Origin: Mesorhizobium amorphae CCNWGS0123
GTDB lineage: Bacteria > Pseudomonadota > Alphaproteobacteria > Rhizobiales > Rhizobiaceae
Length of the DNA stretch: 64,000 nt
Direction of reading: 5' to 3'
Assembly (NCBI RefSeq): GCF_001686985.1
Contig: NZ_CP015318.1
Span: forward strand, 4,834,001 to 4,898,000
In this document: positions 26,931 to 36,250 of the stretch, one piece after another
How the letters are laid out: each line of letters opens with the position of its first letter
Position numbering within the stretch: the stretch's first letter is position 1
Translations under genes and position numbers: made by a program
Notes under the pieces: generated by a model
Told to the model about the DNA's origin: nothing
Database searches by the model: none
What the model saw: only the letters and a program-made list of their open reading frames with translations

Positions 26931-27868
26931 ATCTTCGTCTCCGGCTTGTGCTTCGGCTTCTGCGGCTTTTCGTTCAGCGCCGCCTCGCGCTGCGTCGCCG
27001 CTTCCGGCGTCAACTGCACGACGAGACGGTCGGACAGGCGCATGTCGACGGCGGCGATGTCGCGCGTCAAAAGCCCGTTGTCGTGATCCATCCTGACCAG
27101 GTCGGCGATCGCCTGATCCTCGCCATCCTCCGGCAGCTTGATCGTGATGCCGTTCTCGAGCTTCAGGTCCCAGCGCCGTTCGCCAATGCGGATATAGCCT
27201 TTGACCCGCGCCGCCAGCTCCGGATATTTCTTGATCTTGGCCAGGAAATCCGGGGCCTTGGCCGGCGCGCCGGTGCCGATGATCAGCGGCAGCAAAGCCT
27301 GCTTGCCACCAGAGAACGGCGCGATCACCTCGCCGGACCGCTCGATCACCGAAAGTGTATTGCCCTGCTGCCAGAGCGCGAAAGGCTCACGTTCCTCGAT
27401 GCGCACTTCCAGCGTATGCGGATAGACCTTGCGCACCGCGGCGACCTCGACCCAGGGCAGCGTCGCGATCCGCTCGCGCGCAGCTTCGGCGTCGAAGCCG
27501 ATCAGCGAGGTCCAGCCGTCGAGCTGAAGCCGGTCCAGTATGTCGATCTCTGAGGTTTCGCGATTACCGACCACCTTGATCTGGTCGACGGCGAAGCCCG
27601 TGCGGGCAGTGATGCCCTGGACGATGCTGTCCGTGTAGCCGCCAAGATAGGCGCCATAGGCGCTGCTCGATCCGATGAGGACCGCCGACAGGATGGCGGC
27701 GCAGAAAGGCGGCGCAGTGAACTCACCCTCGCCCAGGCGCGCAAGCACGCGCACCGGCCGGCGAAGCAGCCGCGGCAGCACGAAATGGTCGAAAGACAGC
27801 GGCACGCCGAACAGCGTCGGCCCAGCCGCGCCCATCCCCTTGCCCTGGCCCCATTTCAACGCAGACAC
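26927..27868 (-). CDS. ftsQ: cell division protein FtsQ
   Basis: This 313-residue bitopic divisome protein bridges FtsB/FtsL-type partners and FtsA. A basic cytoplasmic N-tail is followed by one membrane helix (PPFCAAILSAVLIGSSSAYGAYL, about 52-74), a POTRA domain (FAVDQIKVVGNRETSEIDIL) and a beta domain. The start is a GTG with GAGGA upstream; it overlaps the ddl 3' end by 13 nt. The C-terminus ends in a Lys-rich tail. Confidence 0.92.
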   Translation of the reverse strand: MSALKWGQGKGMGAAGPTLFGVPLSFDHFVLPRLLRRPVRVLARLGEGEFTAPPFCAAILSAVLIGSSSAYGAYLGGYTDSIVQGITARTGFAVDQIKVVGNRETSEIDILDRLQLDGWTSLIGFDAEAARERIATLPWVEVAAVRKVYPHTLEVRIEEREPFALWQQGNTLSVIERSGEVIAPFSGGKQALLPLIIGTGAPAKAPDFLAKIKKYPELAARVKGYIRIGERRWDLKLENGITIKLPEDGEDQAIADLVRMDHDNGLLTRDIAAVDMRLSDRLVVQLTPEAATQREAALNEKPQKPKHKPETKI

Positions 27869-28782
27869 GAAGCGTCCTCCACCATCCAACTCAACAAATC
27901 GCCGAACGAATGTCCCGCATGCGCGGCGATTTCGGGCACCAGAGACGTCGGCGTCATGCCCGGCTGGGTGTTGACCTCGAGCCAGACAACCTCGCCGTTC
28001 TCGGAGTGACGGTCGTCGTAACGGAAGTCCGACCGGGAGACGCCCCGGCAACCGATAGCTTGGTGAGCCTTGAGCGCCAGTGTCTGTATTTTTTGGTAAA
28101 TATTCGGTGAAATTTTAGCAGGGGTTTCGTGTTTTGATCCGCCCGCGACGTATTTTGAATCATAGTCGTAGAAGGAATGGCCGGTCGGGATGATCTCGCA
28201 GACACCGAGCGCCACGTCACCCATCACCGCGCAGGTCAGCTCGCGCCCATGCACGTACCGCTCGACCATGACGGTATCGCCGTATTTCCATTCCGACGAG
28301 CCGATGACCTGCGGCGGATGCGACTGCCCCTCATGCACGATGACCACGCCGAAGCTCGATCCTTCGTTGACCGGCTTGACCACATAGGGCGGCTTCATCG
28401 GATGCTTGCTCTGGATGGCGAAGCGGTTGGTCACCTTCGATTCCGCCACCGGAACGCCGACCGCCTTGACGACCTTCTTGGCCAGCTCCTTGTTCATGGC
28501 AAGCGCCGAGGCGAGCACGCCGGAATGGGTGTAGGGAATGGCCAGATATTCGAGGATGCCCTGGATGGTGCCATCCTCGCCGAATGGACCATGCAGCGCG
28601 TTGAAGACGACGTCAGGCTTGAGCTCGGCAAGCACGGCGCCGACATCGCGCGCAACATCGACGCGGGTGACCTGGCAGCCTTCCTTCTCAAGCGCATCGG
28701 CACACGCTTTCCCCGAGGACAGAGACACGGGCCGCTCCGACGAGAATCCACCCAGGAGGACGGCCACATGCTTGCTTTTCAT
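27856..28782 (-). CDS. ddl: D-alanine-D-alanine ligase
   Basis: This 308-residue ATP-grasp enzyme makes the D-Ala-D-Ala dipeptide used by MurF. Motifs in order: HVAVLLGGFSSERPVSLSSG, ALHGPFGEDGTIQG, PYVVKPVNEGSSFGV, CRGVSRSDFRYD and EVNTQPGMTPTSLVPEIA. Start MKSKHV at 28782 fits the family; an upstream in-frame ATG adds only seven residues. Codons for about residues 216-235 are unusually AT-rich. It precedes ftsQ with overlap and follows a 310-nt gap after murB. Confidence 0.96.
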   Translation of the reverse strand: MKSKHVAVLLGGFSSERPVSLSSGKACADALEKEGCQVTRVDVARDVGAVLAELKPDVVFNALHGPFGEDGTIQGILEYLAIPYTHSGVLASALAMNKELAKKVVKAVGVPVAESKVTNRFAIQSKHPMKPPYVVKPVNEGSSFGVVIVHEGQSHPPQVIGSSEWKYGDTVMVERYVHGRELTCAVMGDVALGVCEIIPTGHSFYDYDSKYVAGGSKHETPAKISPNIYQKIQTLALKAHQAIGCRGVSRSDFRYDDRHSENGEVVWLEVNTQPGMTPTSLVPEIAAHAGHSFGDLLSWMVEDASCLR

Positions 28783-29092
28783 TTTCCCGTCATCCCCTCT
28801 CACGGCGGGTCCGCAACCAATGTTTCCGCAACATTGAGTCCGAGTCTCCCGGCAGGTTGCCCCCCAGACGGAAAACGCGGGTGACGCGTCGAACGACTCA
28901 AATCAGGAAACGCTTTAGGGCAGAGAATCAGAGAGTTGATTCGCTGGCAAGTGCTTATGAATCCGACAGATTCACTTTCCGCGAAAACAGCTACGAAAAC
29001 TGTGTTGTGAGTCTTTGGAGCAACGGTCGCGCGGGTATTTCGGGTCCATGAAGTTAATGCATCACATGAACTTCAGCGCACGCTAATACGCC
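28783..29092. promoter_or_regulatory. murB-ddl intergenic region with six GANTC sites
   Basis: This 310-nt gene-free gap interrupts an otherwise packed operon. GANTC, the CcrM adenine-methylation site of alphaproteobacteria, occurs at 28895, 28925, 28938, 28959, 28969 and 29009: six times in 119 bp, against roughly 0.4 expected by base composition. Clusters of GANTC often mark promoters controlled by CcrM/GcrA during the cell cycle. I infer a cell-cycle promoter for ddl-ftsQ-ftsA-ftsZ; no -35/-10 pair is unambiguous. Confidence 0.6.
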
Positions 29093-30058
29093 TTAAAGCA
29101 GCTGCCCGAGAAATTCCTGCACGGCATGGCCCTGCCGGAAATCGCCGAGGCGCTTGATTTCCCATTGCAGCCGGATGCCTGAATGTTCAAGCACCCGTGC
29201 CCGCACCGTCTCGCCGAGATATTCGAGGTCGTAGCCGGTCGCGGTTCCCGTGTTGATCATGAAGTTGCAGTGCATCGGCGACATCTGCGCGCCGCCGATC
29301 ATCAGCCCGCGGCAGCCGGCCTTGTCGATCTCCCTCCAGGCCGAAGTGCCCTCCGGATTCTTGAAGGTCGAGCCGCCGGTCTTCTCGCGGATCGGCTGCA
29401 CCGTCTCGCGATGGTTCTGCACGGCATCCATCGCTGCCTTGATCTCAGCCTGGTCCTGCAAGGTTCCTTCGAAAGTCGCCGAAGTGAAGATCAGCCCTGA
29501 AGGCGCCGACGAATGGCGGTAGGCATAGCCCATATCGGCATTGCTCAGCGTATGGACATTGCCCTTGCGGTCGAGCGCCCGCACCTCGACGACGCGCTCG
29601 CGTGTCTCGACGCCATTGGCGCCTGCGTTCATCCTGAGCGCACCGCCTACGGCGCCCGGAATGCCGTGGTAGAAATGAAAGCCGCCAATGCCCGCCTCGT
29701 AGGCGACGGCGGCGACCCGCTTGTCCGGCGTCGCCGCACCCGCCTTGATAGAGGTTGGCCCGATGACTTCAGCCTCGCCGAAGCCTTTCGCCGAAAGACG
29801 GACGACGAAGCCGGCAATGCCGCCGTCGCGCACCAGGAGGTTCGAACCGACGCCGACCACCATCAGCGGTACGTCTTCGGGAACCGCCCGCAGGAATTCA
29901 GCGAGATCCTCCTCGTCGGCCGGCTGGAACAGGGCTTCAGCAAGCCCGCCGGCGCGGAACCAGGTGATCTTGTCCATTTCGGCATTGGGCGTGATGCGGC
30001 CGCGCAGGCCGGCAATCCGGTCGCCAAGCTTGTCGATCAACGCCTGGCCGCGCATCAT
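29093..30058 (-). CDS. murB: UDP-N-acetylenolpyruvoylglucosamine reductase
   Basis: This 321-residue flavoenzyme reduces the enolpyruvyl group to make UDP-MurNAc. The FAD-binding core shows MVVGVGSNLLVRDGGI and GIPGAVGGALRMNAGANG; GGSTFKNPEG holds the catalytic serine region of the type I enzyme. Start is the first of two adjacent ATGs, overlapping the murC stop by 4 nt. The gap to ddl downstream is unusually long. Confidence 0.96.
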   Translation of the reverse strand: MMRGQALIDKLGDRIAGLRGRITPNAEMDKITWFRAGGLAEALFQPADEEDLAEFLRAVPEDVPLMVVGVGSNLLVRDGGIAGFVVRLSAKGFGEAEVIGPTSIKAGAATPDKRVAAVAYEAGIGGFHFYHGIPGAVGGALRMNAGANGVETRERVVEVRALDRKGNVHTLSNADMGYAYRHSSAPSGLIFTSATFEGTLQDQAEIKAAMDAVQNHRETVQPIREKTGGSTFKNPEGTSAWREIDKAGCRGLMIGGAQMSPMHCNFMINTGTATGYDLEYLGETVRARVLEHSGIRLQWEIKRLGDFRQGHAVQEFLGQLL

Positions 30059-31461
30059 GAGATTGTCCCGCCAAGTTCCTTGGGCAACGTATAGGCCCAT
30101 TGCGTGATGTTGCCGGCGCCGAGGAAGACGACGAAGTCACCCGGCTTGGCCAGATCGCGGATGACAGGCGCAATCGCGGCAGGGCCCTCGATGTAGCGCG
30201 CGTCGCGATGGCCGCCGGCGCGAATGCGCGACACCAGTGCGTCCGACGTCACGCCGTCGATCGGCTCCTCGCCCGCCGCATAGACGGGCGCCACCATGAC
30301 CGTATCGGCATCGTTGAAGCAGACCGAGAATTCGTTGAACAGATCGTGCAGCCGGGTGAAGCGATGTGGCTGCGCAATGGCGATGACGCGGCCAGCGGTG
30401 GCGCTGCGTGCGGCCTTCAGCACCGCGGTGATCTCGACCGGGTGGTGGCCGTAGTCGTCGAATATGTCGACGCCATTCCACGAGCCGGTATGGGTGAAGC
30501 GCCGCTTGACGCCGGCGAAGGACGACAGACCCTTCTTGATCGCCTCGGCCGACAGGCCGAGCTCATGCGCGACCGCGATCGCCGCCGTCGCGTTGGAAAC
30601 ATTGTGACGGCCGGGCATCGGCAGGCGCAGGCCCGATATCGTCATCTGGCCGCGGCCTTTGCGGTCGCGGATCACCACGTCGAACTCCGATATGGCGCCG
30701 GCCATGCGGTGGTTGGTGAAGCGAACGTCGGCCTGTGCGTTCTCGCCATAGGTGATGACACGCCGGTCCTCGATGCTGCCGACCAGCGCCTGCACTTCCG
30801 GATGGTCGGTGCACATCACGCCGAAGCCGTAGAACGGCACGTTCTCGACGAACTGGCGAAACGCCTCGCGCACCTTGTCGAAACTGCCATAGTGGTCGAG
30901 ATGTTCGGGATCGATATTGGTGACGACGGCTATCTCGGCCGGCAGCTTCAGGAAGGTGCCGTCGCTCTCATCGGCCTCGACCACCATCCATTCGCCGTCA
31001 CCCATGCGGGCGTTGGTGCCATAGGCGTTGATGATGCCGCCATTGATCACTGTCGGGTCGAGGCCTCCGGCTTCGAGCAGCGTCGCCACCATCGAGGTCG
31101 TCGTCGTCTTGCCGTGGGTGCCGCCGATCGCCACCGCCTGGCGGAAGCGCATCAGTTCGGCCAGCATCTCGGCCCGCCGCACGACAGGCAGCAGCTTCTC
31201 GCGCGCCGCCTTCAGCTCCGGGTTGGATTTCTTGATCGCGGTCGAAACGACCACCACTTCGGCGTCTCCGAGGTTTTCTTCCCTGTGGCCGACGAAGCAC
31301 TCGATGCCCTTGTCGCGCAGCCGCTGCACATTGGCGCTGTCTGCCTGATCGGAGCCCTGCACCCTGTAGCCGAGATTGTGCAGCACCTCGGCGATGCCGC
31401 TCATGCCGATGCCGCCAATGCCGATGAAATGCACAAGGCCGATCGTCTGCGGCATCTTCAT
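30055..31461 (-). CDS. murC: UDP-N-acetylmuramate-L-alanine ligase
   Basis: This 468-residue cytosolic Mur ligase adds L-Ala to UDP-MurNAc. It has the N-terminal Rossmann motif HFIGIGGIGMSGIAEV, the ATP site GTHGKTTTTSM near 115-125, and the Mur-family DDYGHHPVEI. The start overlaps the murG stop by 4 nt, and the end overlaps murB. Confidence 0.97.
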   Translation of the reverse strand: MKMPQTIGLVHFIGIGGIGMSGIAEVLHNLGYRVQGSDQADSANVQRLRDKGIECFVGHREENLGDAEVVVVSTAIKKSNPELKAAREKLLPVVRRAEMLAELMRFRQAVAIGGTHGKTTTTSMVATLLEAGGLDPTVINGGIINAYGTNARMGDGEWMVVEADESDGTFLKLPAEIAVVTNIDPEHLDHYGSFDKVREAFRQFVENVPFYGFGVMCTDHPEVQALVGSIEDRRVITYGENAQADVRFTNHRMAGAISEFDVVIRDRKGRGQMTISGLRLPMPGRHNVSNATAAIAVAHELGLSAEAIKKGLSSFAGVKRRFTHTGSWNGVDIFDDYGHHPVEITAVLKAARSATAGRVIAIAQPHRFTRLHDLFNEFSVCFNDADTVMVAPVYAAGEEPIDGVTSDALVSRIRAGGHRDARYIEGPAAIAPVIRDLAKPGDFVVFLGAGNITQWAYTLPKELGGTIS

Positions 31462-32582
31462 GCGTGCGTCTCCTTCCTGAAATCCGAAACGGTTTTCCTG
31501 GACGCAATAGCCTCTGTCAGATCGGCGAGCAACCGCGCCGCGTCCGGTTTTCCGGCCGATCTGGCGGCCGCGGCCATGGCCGTCAGCCTGTCGGGGTCGT
31601 CCATCAACCCGCCGATCAATGCCGCGATGCGCTCGGGCGAAAGCGTGGATTGAGCATGCACCTCGGCCCCGCCCGCTGCGGCGAGCGCCGCGGCATTGGC
31701 CGCCTGGTCGTGGTCGAGCGCGTGCGGATAGGGCACCAGCAACGCCGGCCTGCCGATGACGGCGATTTCCGAGACCGTGGAGGCCCCCGAGCGTGACATC
31801 ACCAGATGTGCCGCCGCCATCCGCACCGCCATGTCGGTGAAGAAGGGCAAGACCTGTGCGTCGACGCCGAGAGCGGCGTAGGCCGACTTGACCCGCGCCA
31901 CGTCCTCCGCGCGCGCTTGCTGGGTTATCGTCAGGCGTTTGCGCTGAGGCTCCGTCAGCAACGCGATGGCCGCCGGCACCGCATCGGAGAAGAACTGCGC
32001 GCCTTGGCTGCCGCCGAACACCAGCAGCCGGAACGGCTGGTCCTCTGTCGAGGCCGCGTAGGGCGTCTTTGCCGCCTCCAGCACTTGCGGCCTGACCGGG
32101 TTGCCAGTGGTCACCGTCTTGGCGCCCGCTGCACTTTCATCCTCGGGCAGGAAGCCGCCGGCGATGGCGTCGACACGGGCTGCCAGCGCCCGGTTGGCGC
32201 GGCCCATCACCGCGTTCTGCTCGTGGATCAGCGTCGGAACCTTGCGCCTGGTCGCCGCATAGAGCGGCGGCAGCGTCGGATAGCCGCCGAAGCCGACGAC
32301 AACTTCCGGCTTGAACCGGGCGATGATGCCGGAAGCCTGGCGCACCCCGCGCCAGATCTTCCAGAAGGCGCCGAGAACCGCGACGGGATTCTTCGATCCC
32401 AGGGTCGCCGATTGGATCGGATGGACGGCGCCTGGAAAATGGCTGGAAAAGCGCTCGACACGGTGGTCGGTGGCCAGATGCACCGCCCAGCCGCGCTCGC
32501 TCAACTCATGCGCCAACGCCTCGGCCGGGAACAGATGTCCGCCCGTGCCGCCAGCCGCCAGAAGAATCACACCCCTCGACAT
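31458..32582 (-). CDS. murG: UDP-GlcNAc:undecaprenyl-PP-MurNAc-pentapeptide GlcNAc transferase
   Basis: This 374-residue peripheral membrane glycosyltransferase (GT28) converts lipid I to lipid II. The N-terminal glycine-rich loop is LLAAGGTGGHLFPAEALA. A second G loop is VFGGSQGAQFFSD, and the UDP-GlcNAc site includes MSRSGASTVSEIAVIGRPALLVPYPHA. Start MSRGVILL lies 1 nt after the ftsW stop. Confidence 0.97.
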   Translation of the reverse strand: MSRGVILLAAGGTGGHLFPAEALAHELSERGWAVHLATDHRVERFSSHFPGAVHPIQSATLGSKNPVAVLGAFWKIWRGVRQASGIIARFKPEVVVGFGGYPTLPPLYAATRRKVPTLIHEQNAVMGRANRALAARVDAIAGGFLPEDESAAGAKTVTTGNPVRPQVLEAAKTPYAASTEDQPFRLLVFGGSQGAQFFSDAVPAAIALLTEPQRKRLTITQQARAEDVARVKSAYAALGVDAQVLPFFTDMAVRMAAAHLVMSRSGASTVSEIAVIGRPALLVPYPHALDHDQAANAAALAAAGGAEVHAQSTLSPERIAALIGGLMDDPDRLTAMAAAARSAGKPDAARLLADLTEAIASRKTVSDFRKETHA

Positions 32583-32583
32583 C

Positions 32584-33735
32584 TCACTCCGCCGGCATGG
32601 CGCGCTGCGACAAGGCAAAGCCCATCTGCTTGCGCTTTTCCGGCCGCTTGCGTGTCAGCGCCAGCACCATGCCCATCGAGATGGCGATGGCGATCTGCGA
32701 GGAGCCGCCATAGGAGATGAACGGCAGCGTCATGCCCTTGGCCGGCATCAACTGCAGGTTGACGCACATGTTGATGACCGACTGCAGGCCGAACACCGTG
32801 ACCAGCCCGCCGACGGCATAGCGCGTGAAATCGTCCTGTTCCTTCATCGCGGTGTTGAGGCCGCGCAGCACGATGAAGGCGAAGATCGACATGATGAAGA
32901 AGCACATGATCAGCCCGAACTCCTCGCCGGCGACCGAAAAGACGAAGTCGGCATGGCTGTCGGGAATGACCCGCTTGACCGTGCCCTCGCCCGGGCCGAC
33001 GCCGAACCAGCCGCCATTGATCAGCGCCTCGCGCCCCATATCGACCTGGAACGTATCGCCCTCGCCGGTCAAAAATTTGTCGATGCGGGCGGCGACGTGC
33101 GGAAATACGGTATAGGCGGCGAACAGGCCGCTGGCGCCGGTAACGCCAAGCGCAATGATCCACAGCCATGGCAGGCCTGCCATGAAGAACATGACGCCCC
33201 AGGTGCCCGTCACCAGCATGGTCTGACCGAGATCCGGCTGGGCGACCAGCAGCGAGACGACCAGGATCAGCAGCAGCATGGCAAACAGATTGCCGGGAAT
33301 ATCGGGCTGGCGCTTGTGTTCGGCGAACAGCCAGGCACAGACGATGACGAAGGCCGGCTTCAGGAATTCCGACGGCTGGATCGACAGCCCGGCAAGCGAT
33401 ATCCAGCGCCGGGCTCCCTTCACCTCGACGCCGATGTAGAGCACCACCACCATCAGCACGAGCATGATGCACAGCATCGCCAGCGCCACGCGCCGGATCT
33501 GCCGCGATTCCAGGAAGGAGACTGCCAGCATCACGCCCAGCGCCGGCACGGTGAAGATGATTTGCCTGGTGGCGAAGTGGAAGCTGTCGAGGCCGATGCG
33601 TTCGGCCACCGCCGGGCTCGCCGCGAAGGACAGCACGATGCCCAGCCCCATCAGCGACAGGAATGCCGCCAGGAACCAGCGATCGATCGTCCACCACCAG
33701 GTCGCAACCGGACTTTTGTCGAGACGGCTTTGCAT
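32584..33735 (-). CDS. ftsW: septal peptidoglycan glycosyltransferase FtsW (SEDS)
   Basis: This 383-residue, roughly ten-helix SEDS protein polymerises septal glycan with FtsI. The family signatures are IGVEVKGARRWISLAGLSIQPSEFLKPAF and the C-terminal KGMTLPFISYGGSS. Its ATG shares one base with the murD stop (TAATG). Confidence 0.96.
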   Translation of the reverse strand: MQSRLDKSPVATWWWTIDRWFLAAFLSLMGLGIVLSFAASPAVAERIGLDSFHFATRQIIFTVPALGVMLAVSFLESRQIRRVALAMLCIMLVLMVVVLYIGVEVKGARRWISLAGLSIQPSEFLKPAFVIVCAWLFAEHKRQPDIPGNLFAMLLLILVVSLLVAQPDLGQTMLVTGTWGVMFFMAGLPWLWIIALGVTGASGLFAAYTVFPHVAARIDKFLTGEGDTFQVDMGREALINGGWFGVGPGEGTVKRVIPDSHADFVFSVAGEEFGLIMCFFIMSIFAFIVLRGLNTAMKEQDDFTRYAVGGLVTVFGLQSVINMCVNLQLMPAKGMTLPFISYGGSSQIAIAISMGMVLALTRKRPEKRKQMGFALSQRAMPAE

Positions 33736-35135
33736 TATCGTGGCCCTCCGATGGGTTTCACACCATCTATACCGCTCGCAGCTTGCCTGAAGGCTTCGCC
33801 GCGCACTTCGAAATTCTTGAACTGGTCGAAACTGGCGCAGGCCGGCGACAAAAGCACCACCGCCTCACCGCCATCGTCCTTCGCGGCATCATTGGCCGCA
33901 TGCGCGACCGCGGCCGCCAGCGTGCCCGAGATCTCATAGGGCACGGCCTCGCCGAGCGTCGCTGAGAAGCCCGGCGCCGCTTCGCCGATCAGATAGGCCT
34001 TGGCGATGCGCGGAAAGAAACCGCGCAGCGGCTCAATGCCGCCTTCCTTGGGCAGCCCGCCGGCAATCCAGTAGATGCGTGAAAAGCTCGACAGCGCCGG
34101 TGCGGCCGCGTCGGCATTGGTCGCCTTGGAATCGTTGATGAACAGCACATGGTCCTTGCGGCCGACCTGTTCCATGCGATGCGCCAGCCCGGGAAAGCTC
34201 TCCAGCCCGGCCTGGATCTCGCCCAACTCAAGCCCGACCTTCAGGCAGGCTGCGACCGCGGCAAGCGCATTCTGCGCATTATGCTGGCCGCGCAGCGAGC
34301 CGATGCCGTCGAGAAAGGCGACGCGACTATAGCGGCCATTCGCAGCTTCCATCAGATTGCCGCCGTCGGCGAAATAGCCGTCGGTCAGAGGCAAGCGCTT
34401 CGAAATGCGGATGACCTGCCTGCCCGCCCGTTCCAGCCGGTCGGCGATCTGGACGCACCAGGAATCGTCGACGCCGACGATCGCGGTCTCGCTGCCGGCC
34501 ACCAGCCGCTCCTTGATCGAAGCGTAGTGCTGCATGGTGCCGTGCCGGTCGAGATGGTCGGGCGTCAAATTGAGCAGGATACCTGCGGTCGGATTGATCG
34601 AGGGCGCAAGGTCGATCTGGTAGGACGAGCATTCCACAACATAGTGGCGCCCGGCCTGAGGCGGATCGAGCGTCATGATGGCGCGGCCGATATTGCCGCC
34701 CATCTGCGTATCCCGTCCGGCCGATTTCAGGATATGCGCCGTCAGCGCCGTCGTCGTCGACTTGCCGTTGGTGCCGGTGATGGCAATGAAAGGTGCCTCG
34801 GGCGCACGAAAGATCCGCTCGCGGCAGAACAACTCGATGTCGCCGATCACCTCGACGCCTGAGCCGCGCGCGAGCTCCACGGTCCAGTGCGGCTTCGGAT
34901 GCGTCAGCGGCACCCCGGGCGACAGCACGAAGGCCGAGAACCCGGCCCAGTCGGCGCCGCGCAGGTCGCCGGTCGCAATGCCGACTGCAGCCGCCTTGGC
35001 GACGCTGTCCGGATTGTCGTCCCATGCGAGGATGTCGGCCCCGCCGGCGATCAGTGCATGCGCGGTGGCGATCCCAGAGCCGCCGAGCCCGAAGAGCGAG
35101 ACACGCTTGCCTGCGAAGGATGAGGCGGGGATCAA
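33735..35135 (-). CDS. murD: UDP-N-acetylmuramoyl-L-alanine-D-glutamate ligase
   Basis: This 466-residue Mur ligase adds D-Glu. It has the N-terminal VSLFGLGGSGIATAHAL motif, the ATP site AITGTNGKSTTTALTAHIL, and the C-terminal LLSPACASFDQFKNFEVRG typical of MurD. The start is a TTG 8 nt after the mraY stop with AGGA upstream; the same frame is open far upstream but that part is antisense to nothing conserved and overlaps mraY. Confidence 0.95.
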   Translation of the reverse strand: MIPASSFAGKRVSLFGLGGSGIATAHALIAGGADILAWDDNPDSVAKAAAVGIATGDLRGADWAGFSAFVLSPGVPLTHPKPHWTVELARGSGVEVIGDIELFCRERIFRAPEAPFIAITGTNGKSTTTALTAHILKSAGRDTQMGGNIGRAIMTLDPPQAGRHYVVECSSYQIDLAPSINPTAGILLNLTPDHLDRHGTMQHYASIKERLVAGSETAIVGVDDSWCVQIADRLERAGRQVIRISKRLPLTDGYFADGGNLMEAANGRYSRVAFLDGIGSLRGQHNAQNALAAVAACLKVGLELGEIQAGLESFPGLAHRMEQVGRKDHVLFINDSKATNADAAAPALSSFSRIYWIAGGLPKEGGIEPLRGFFPRIAKAYLIGEAAPGFSATLGEAVPYEISGTLAAAVAHAANDAAKDDGGEAVVLLSPACASFDQFKNFEVRGEAFRQAASGIDGVKPIGGPR

Positions 35136-35143
35136 GCGGCGTC

Positions 35144-36226
35144 CTATCTGAGCTTGAGGGTCGACAGGCCGACCAGCGCCAGGATCACCGCGATGATCCA
35201 GAAGCGGATCACCACCTGGCTTTCGGTCCAGCCGAGCTTTTCGAAATGATGGTGGATCGGCGCCATCAGGAACACCCGCTTGCCGGTCATCTTGAAGTAA
35301 CCGACCTGGATGATGACCGACAGGATCTCCACCACGAACAGACCGCCGACGATGACCAGGACGATCTCGTGCTTGGTCGCCACCGCGACGGTGCCGATCA
35401 GGCCGCCCATCGCCAGCGAGCCGGTGTCGCCCATGAAGATCGCCGCGGGCGGCGCGTTGAACCACAGGAAGCCGAGGCCGGCGCCAATGACCGCGCCAAG
35501 CACGACGGCCAGTTCGCCGGTGCCGGGGACGAAGTGGATCTGCAGATATTCGGCGAACACTGCATTGCCCGAGAGATAGGCGATGACGCCGAAGGAGGCC
35601 GCCGCGATCATGATCGGGACGATCGCCAGTCCGTCGAGACCGTCGGTCAGGTTCACCGCATTGCCGGCGCCGACGATGACGAAACAGGAGAACGGCACGA
35701 AGAACCAGCCGAGATTGACGATGAATTCCTTGGCGAAGGGGAAGGTCAGCGACGACGAGAACGGCGCCTGGCCGTTGTGCATGATCACCCAGGCGGCGAT
35801 GCCGGCGATGACGAATTCGAGCGCCAGTCTTGCCTTGCCGGAAAAGCCCAGATGCGACTGCTTGGTCACCTTCAGATAGTCGTCGTAGAAGCCGATCGAG
35901 CCGAAGCCGAGCGTGACCAGCATCACCACCCAGACATAGATGCTGGAAAGGTTCGCCCACAAGAGCGACGAGCCTATGATGCCGCAAAGGATCATCAGCC
36001 CGCCCATGGTCGGCGTGCCGGCCTTCTTGAAATGCGTCTGCGGCCCGTCGGCGCGGATCGGCTGGCCCTTGCCCTGCCGAAGGCGCAGTGAATTGATGAT
36101 CGTTGGCCCGAAGATGAAGACGATCAGCGCCGAGGTGATCAGCGCCCCGCCGGTGCGGAAGGTGATGTAGCGGAAGACGTTGAAGACCGAGATCTTGTCC
36201 GCGAAATCGACGAGCAGTGTGAACAT
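35144..36226 (-). CDS. mraY: phospho-N-acetylmuramoyl-pentapeptide transferase
   Basis: This 360-residue membrane enzyme has about ten helices. It transfers phospho-MurNAc-pentapeptide to undecaprenyl phosphate, giving lipid I. Catalytic motifs are visible: GFYDDYLKVTKQ (Asp pair), NAVNLTDGLDGLAI, and the loop FLMAPIHHHFEKLGW. Preceded by murF (24-nt gap). Confidence 0.97.
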   Translation of the reverse strand: MFTLLVDFADKISVFNVFRYITFRTGGALITSALIVFIFGPTIINSLRLRQGKGQPIRADGPQTHFKKAGTPTMGGLMILCGIIGSSLLWANLSSIYVWVVMLVTLGFGSIGFYDDYLKVTKQSHLGFSGKARLALEFVIAGIAAWVIMHNGQAPFSSSLTFPFAKEFIVNLGWFFVPFSCFVIVGAGNAVNLTDGLDGLAIVPIMIAAASFGVIAYLSGNAVFAEYLQIHFVPGTGELAVVLGAVIGAGLGFLWFNAPPAAIFMGDTGSLAMGGLIGTVAVATKHEIVLVIVGGLFVVEILSVIIQVGYFKMTGKRVFLMAPIHHHFEKLGWTESQVVIRFWIIAVILALVGLSTLKLR

Positions 36227-36250
36227 GAAACTCCGTCCCCCGGGCCGGTC

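Noticed and set aside
25554..31653. Long plus-strand frames opposite ftsA, murC and neighbours
   Set aside because: They are shadows of conserved dcw genes on the minus strand; no plausible start signals or domains.
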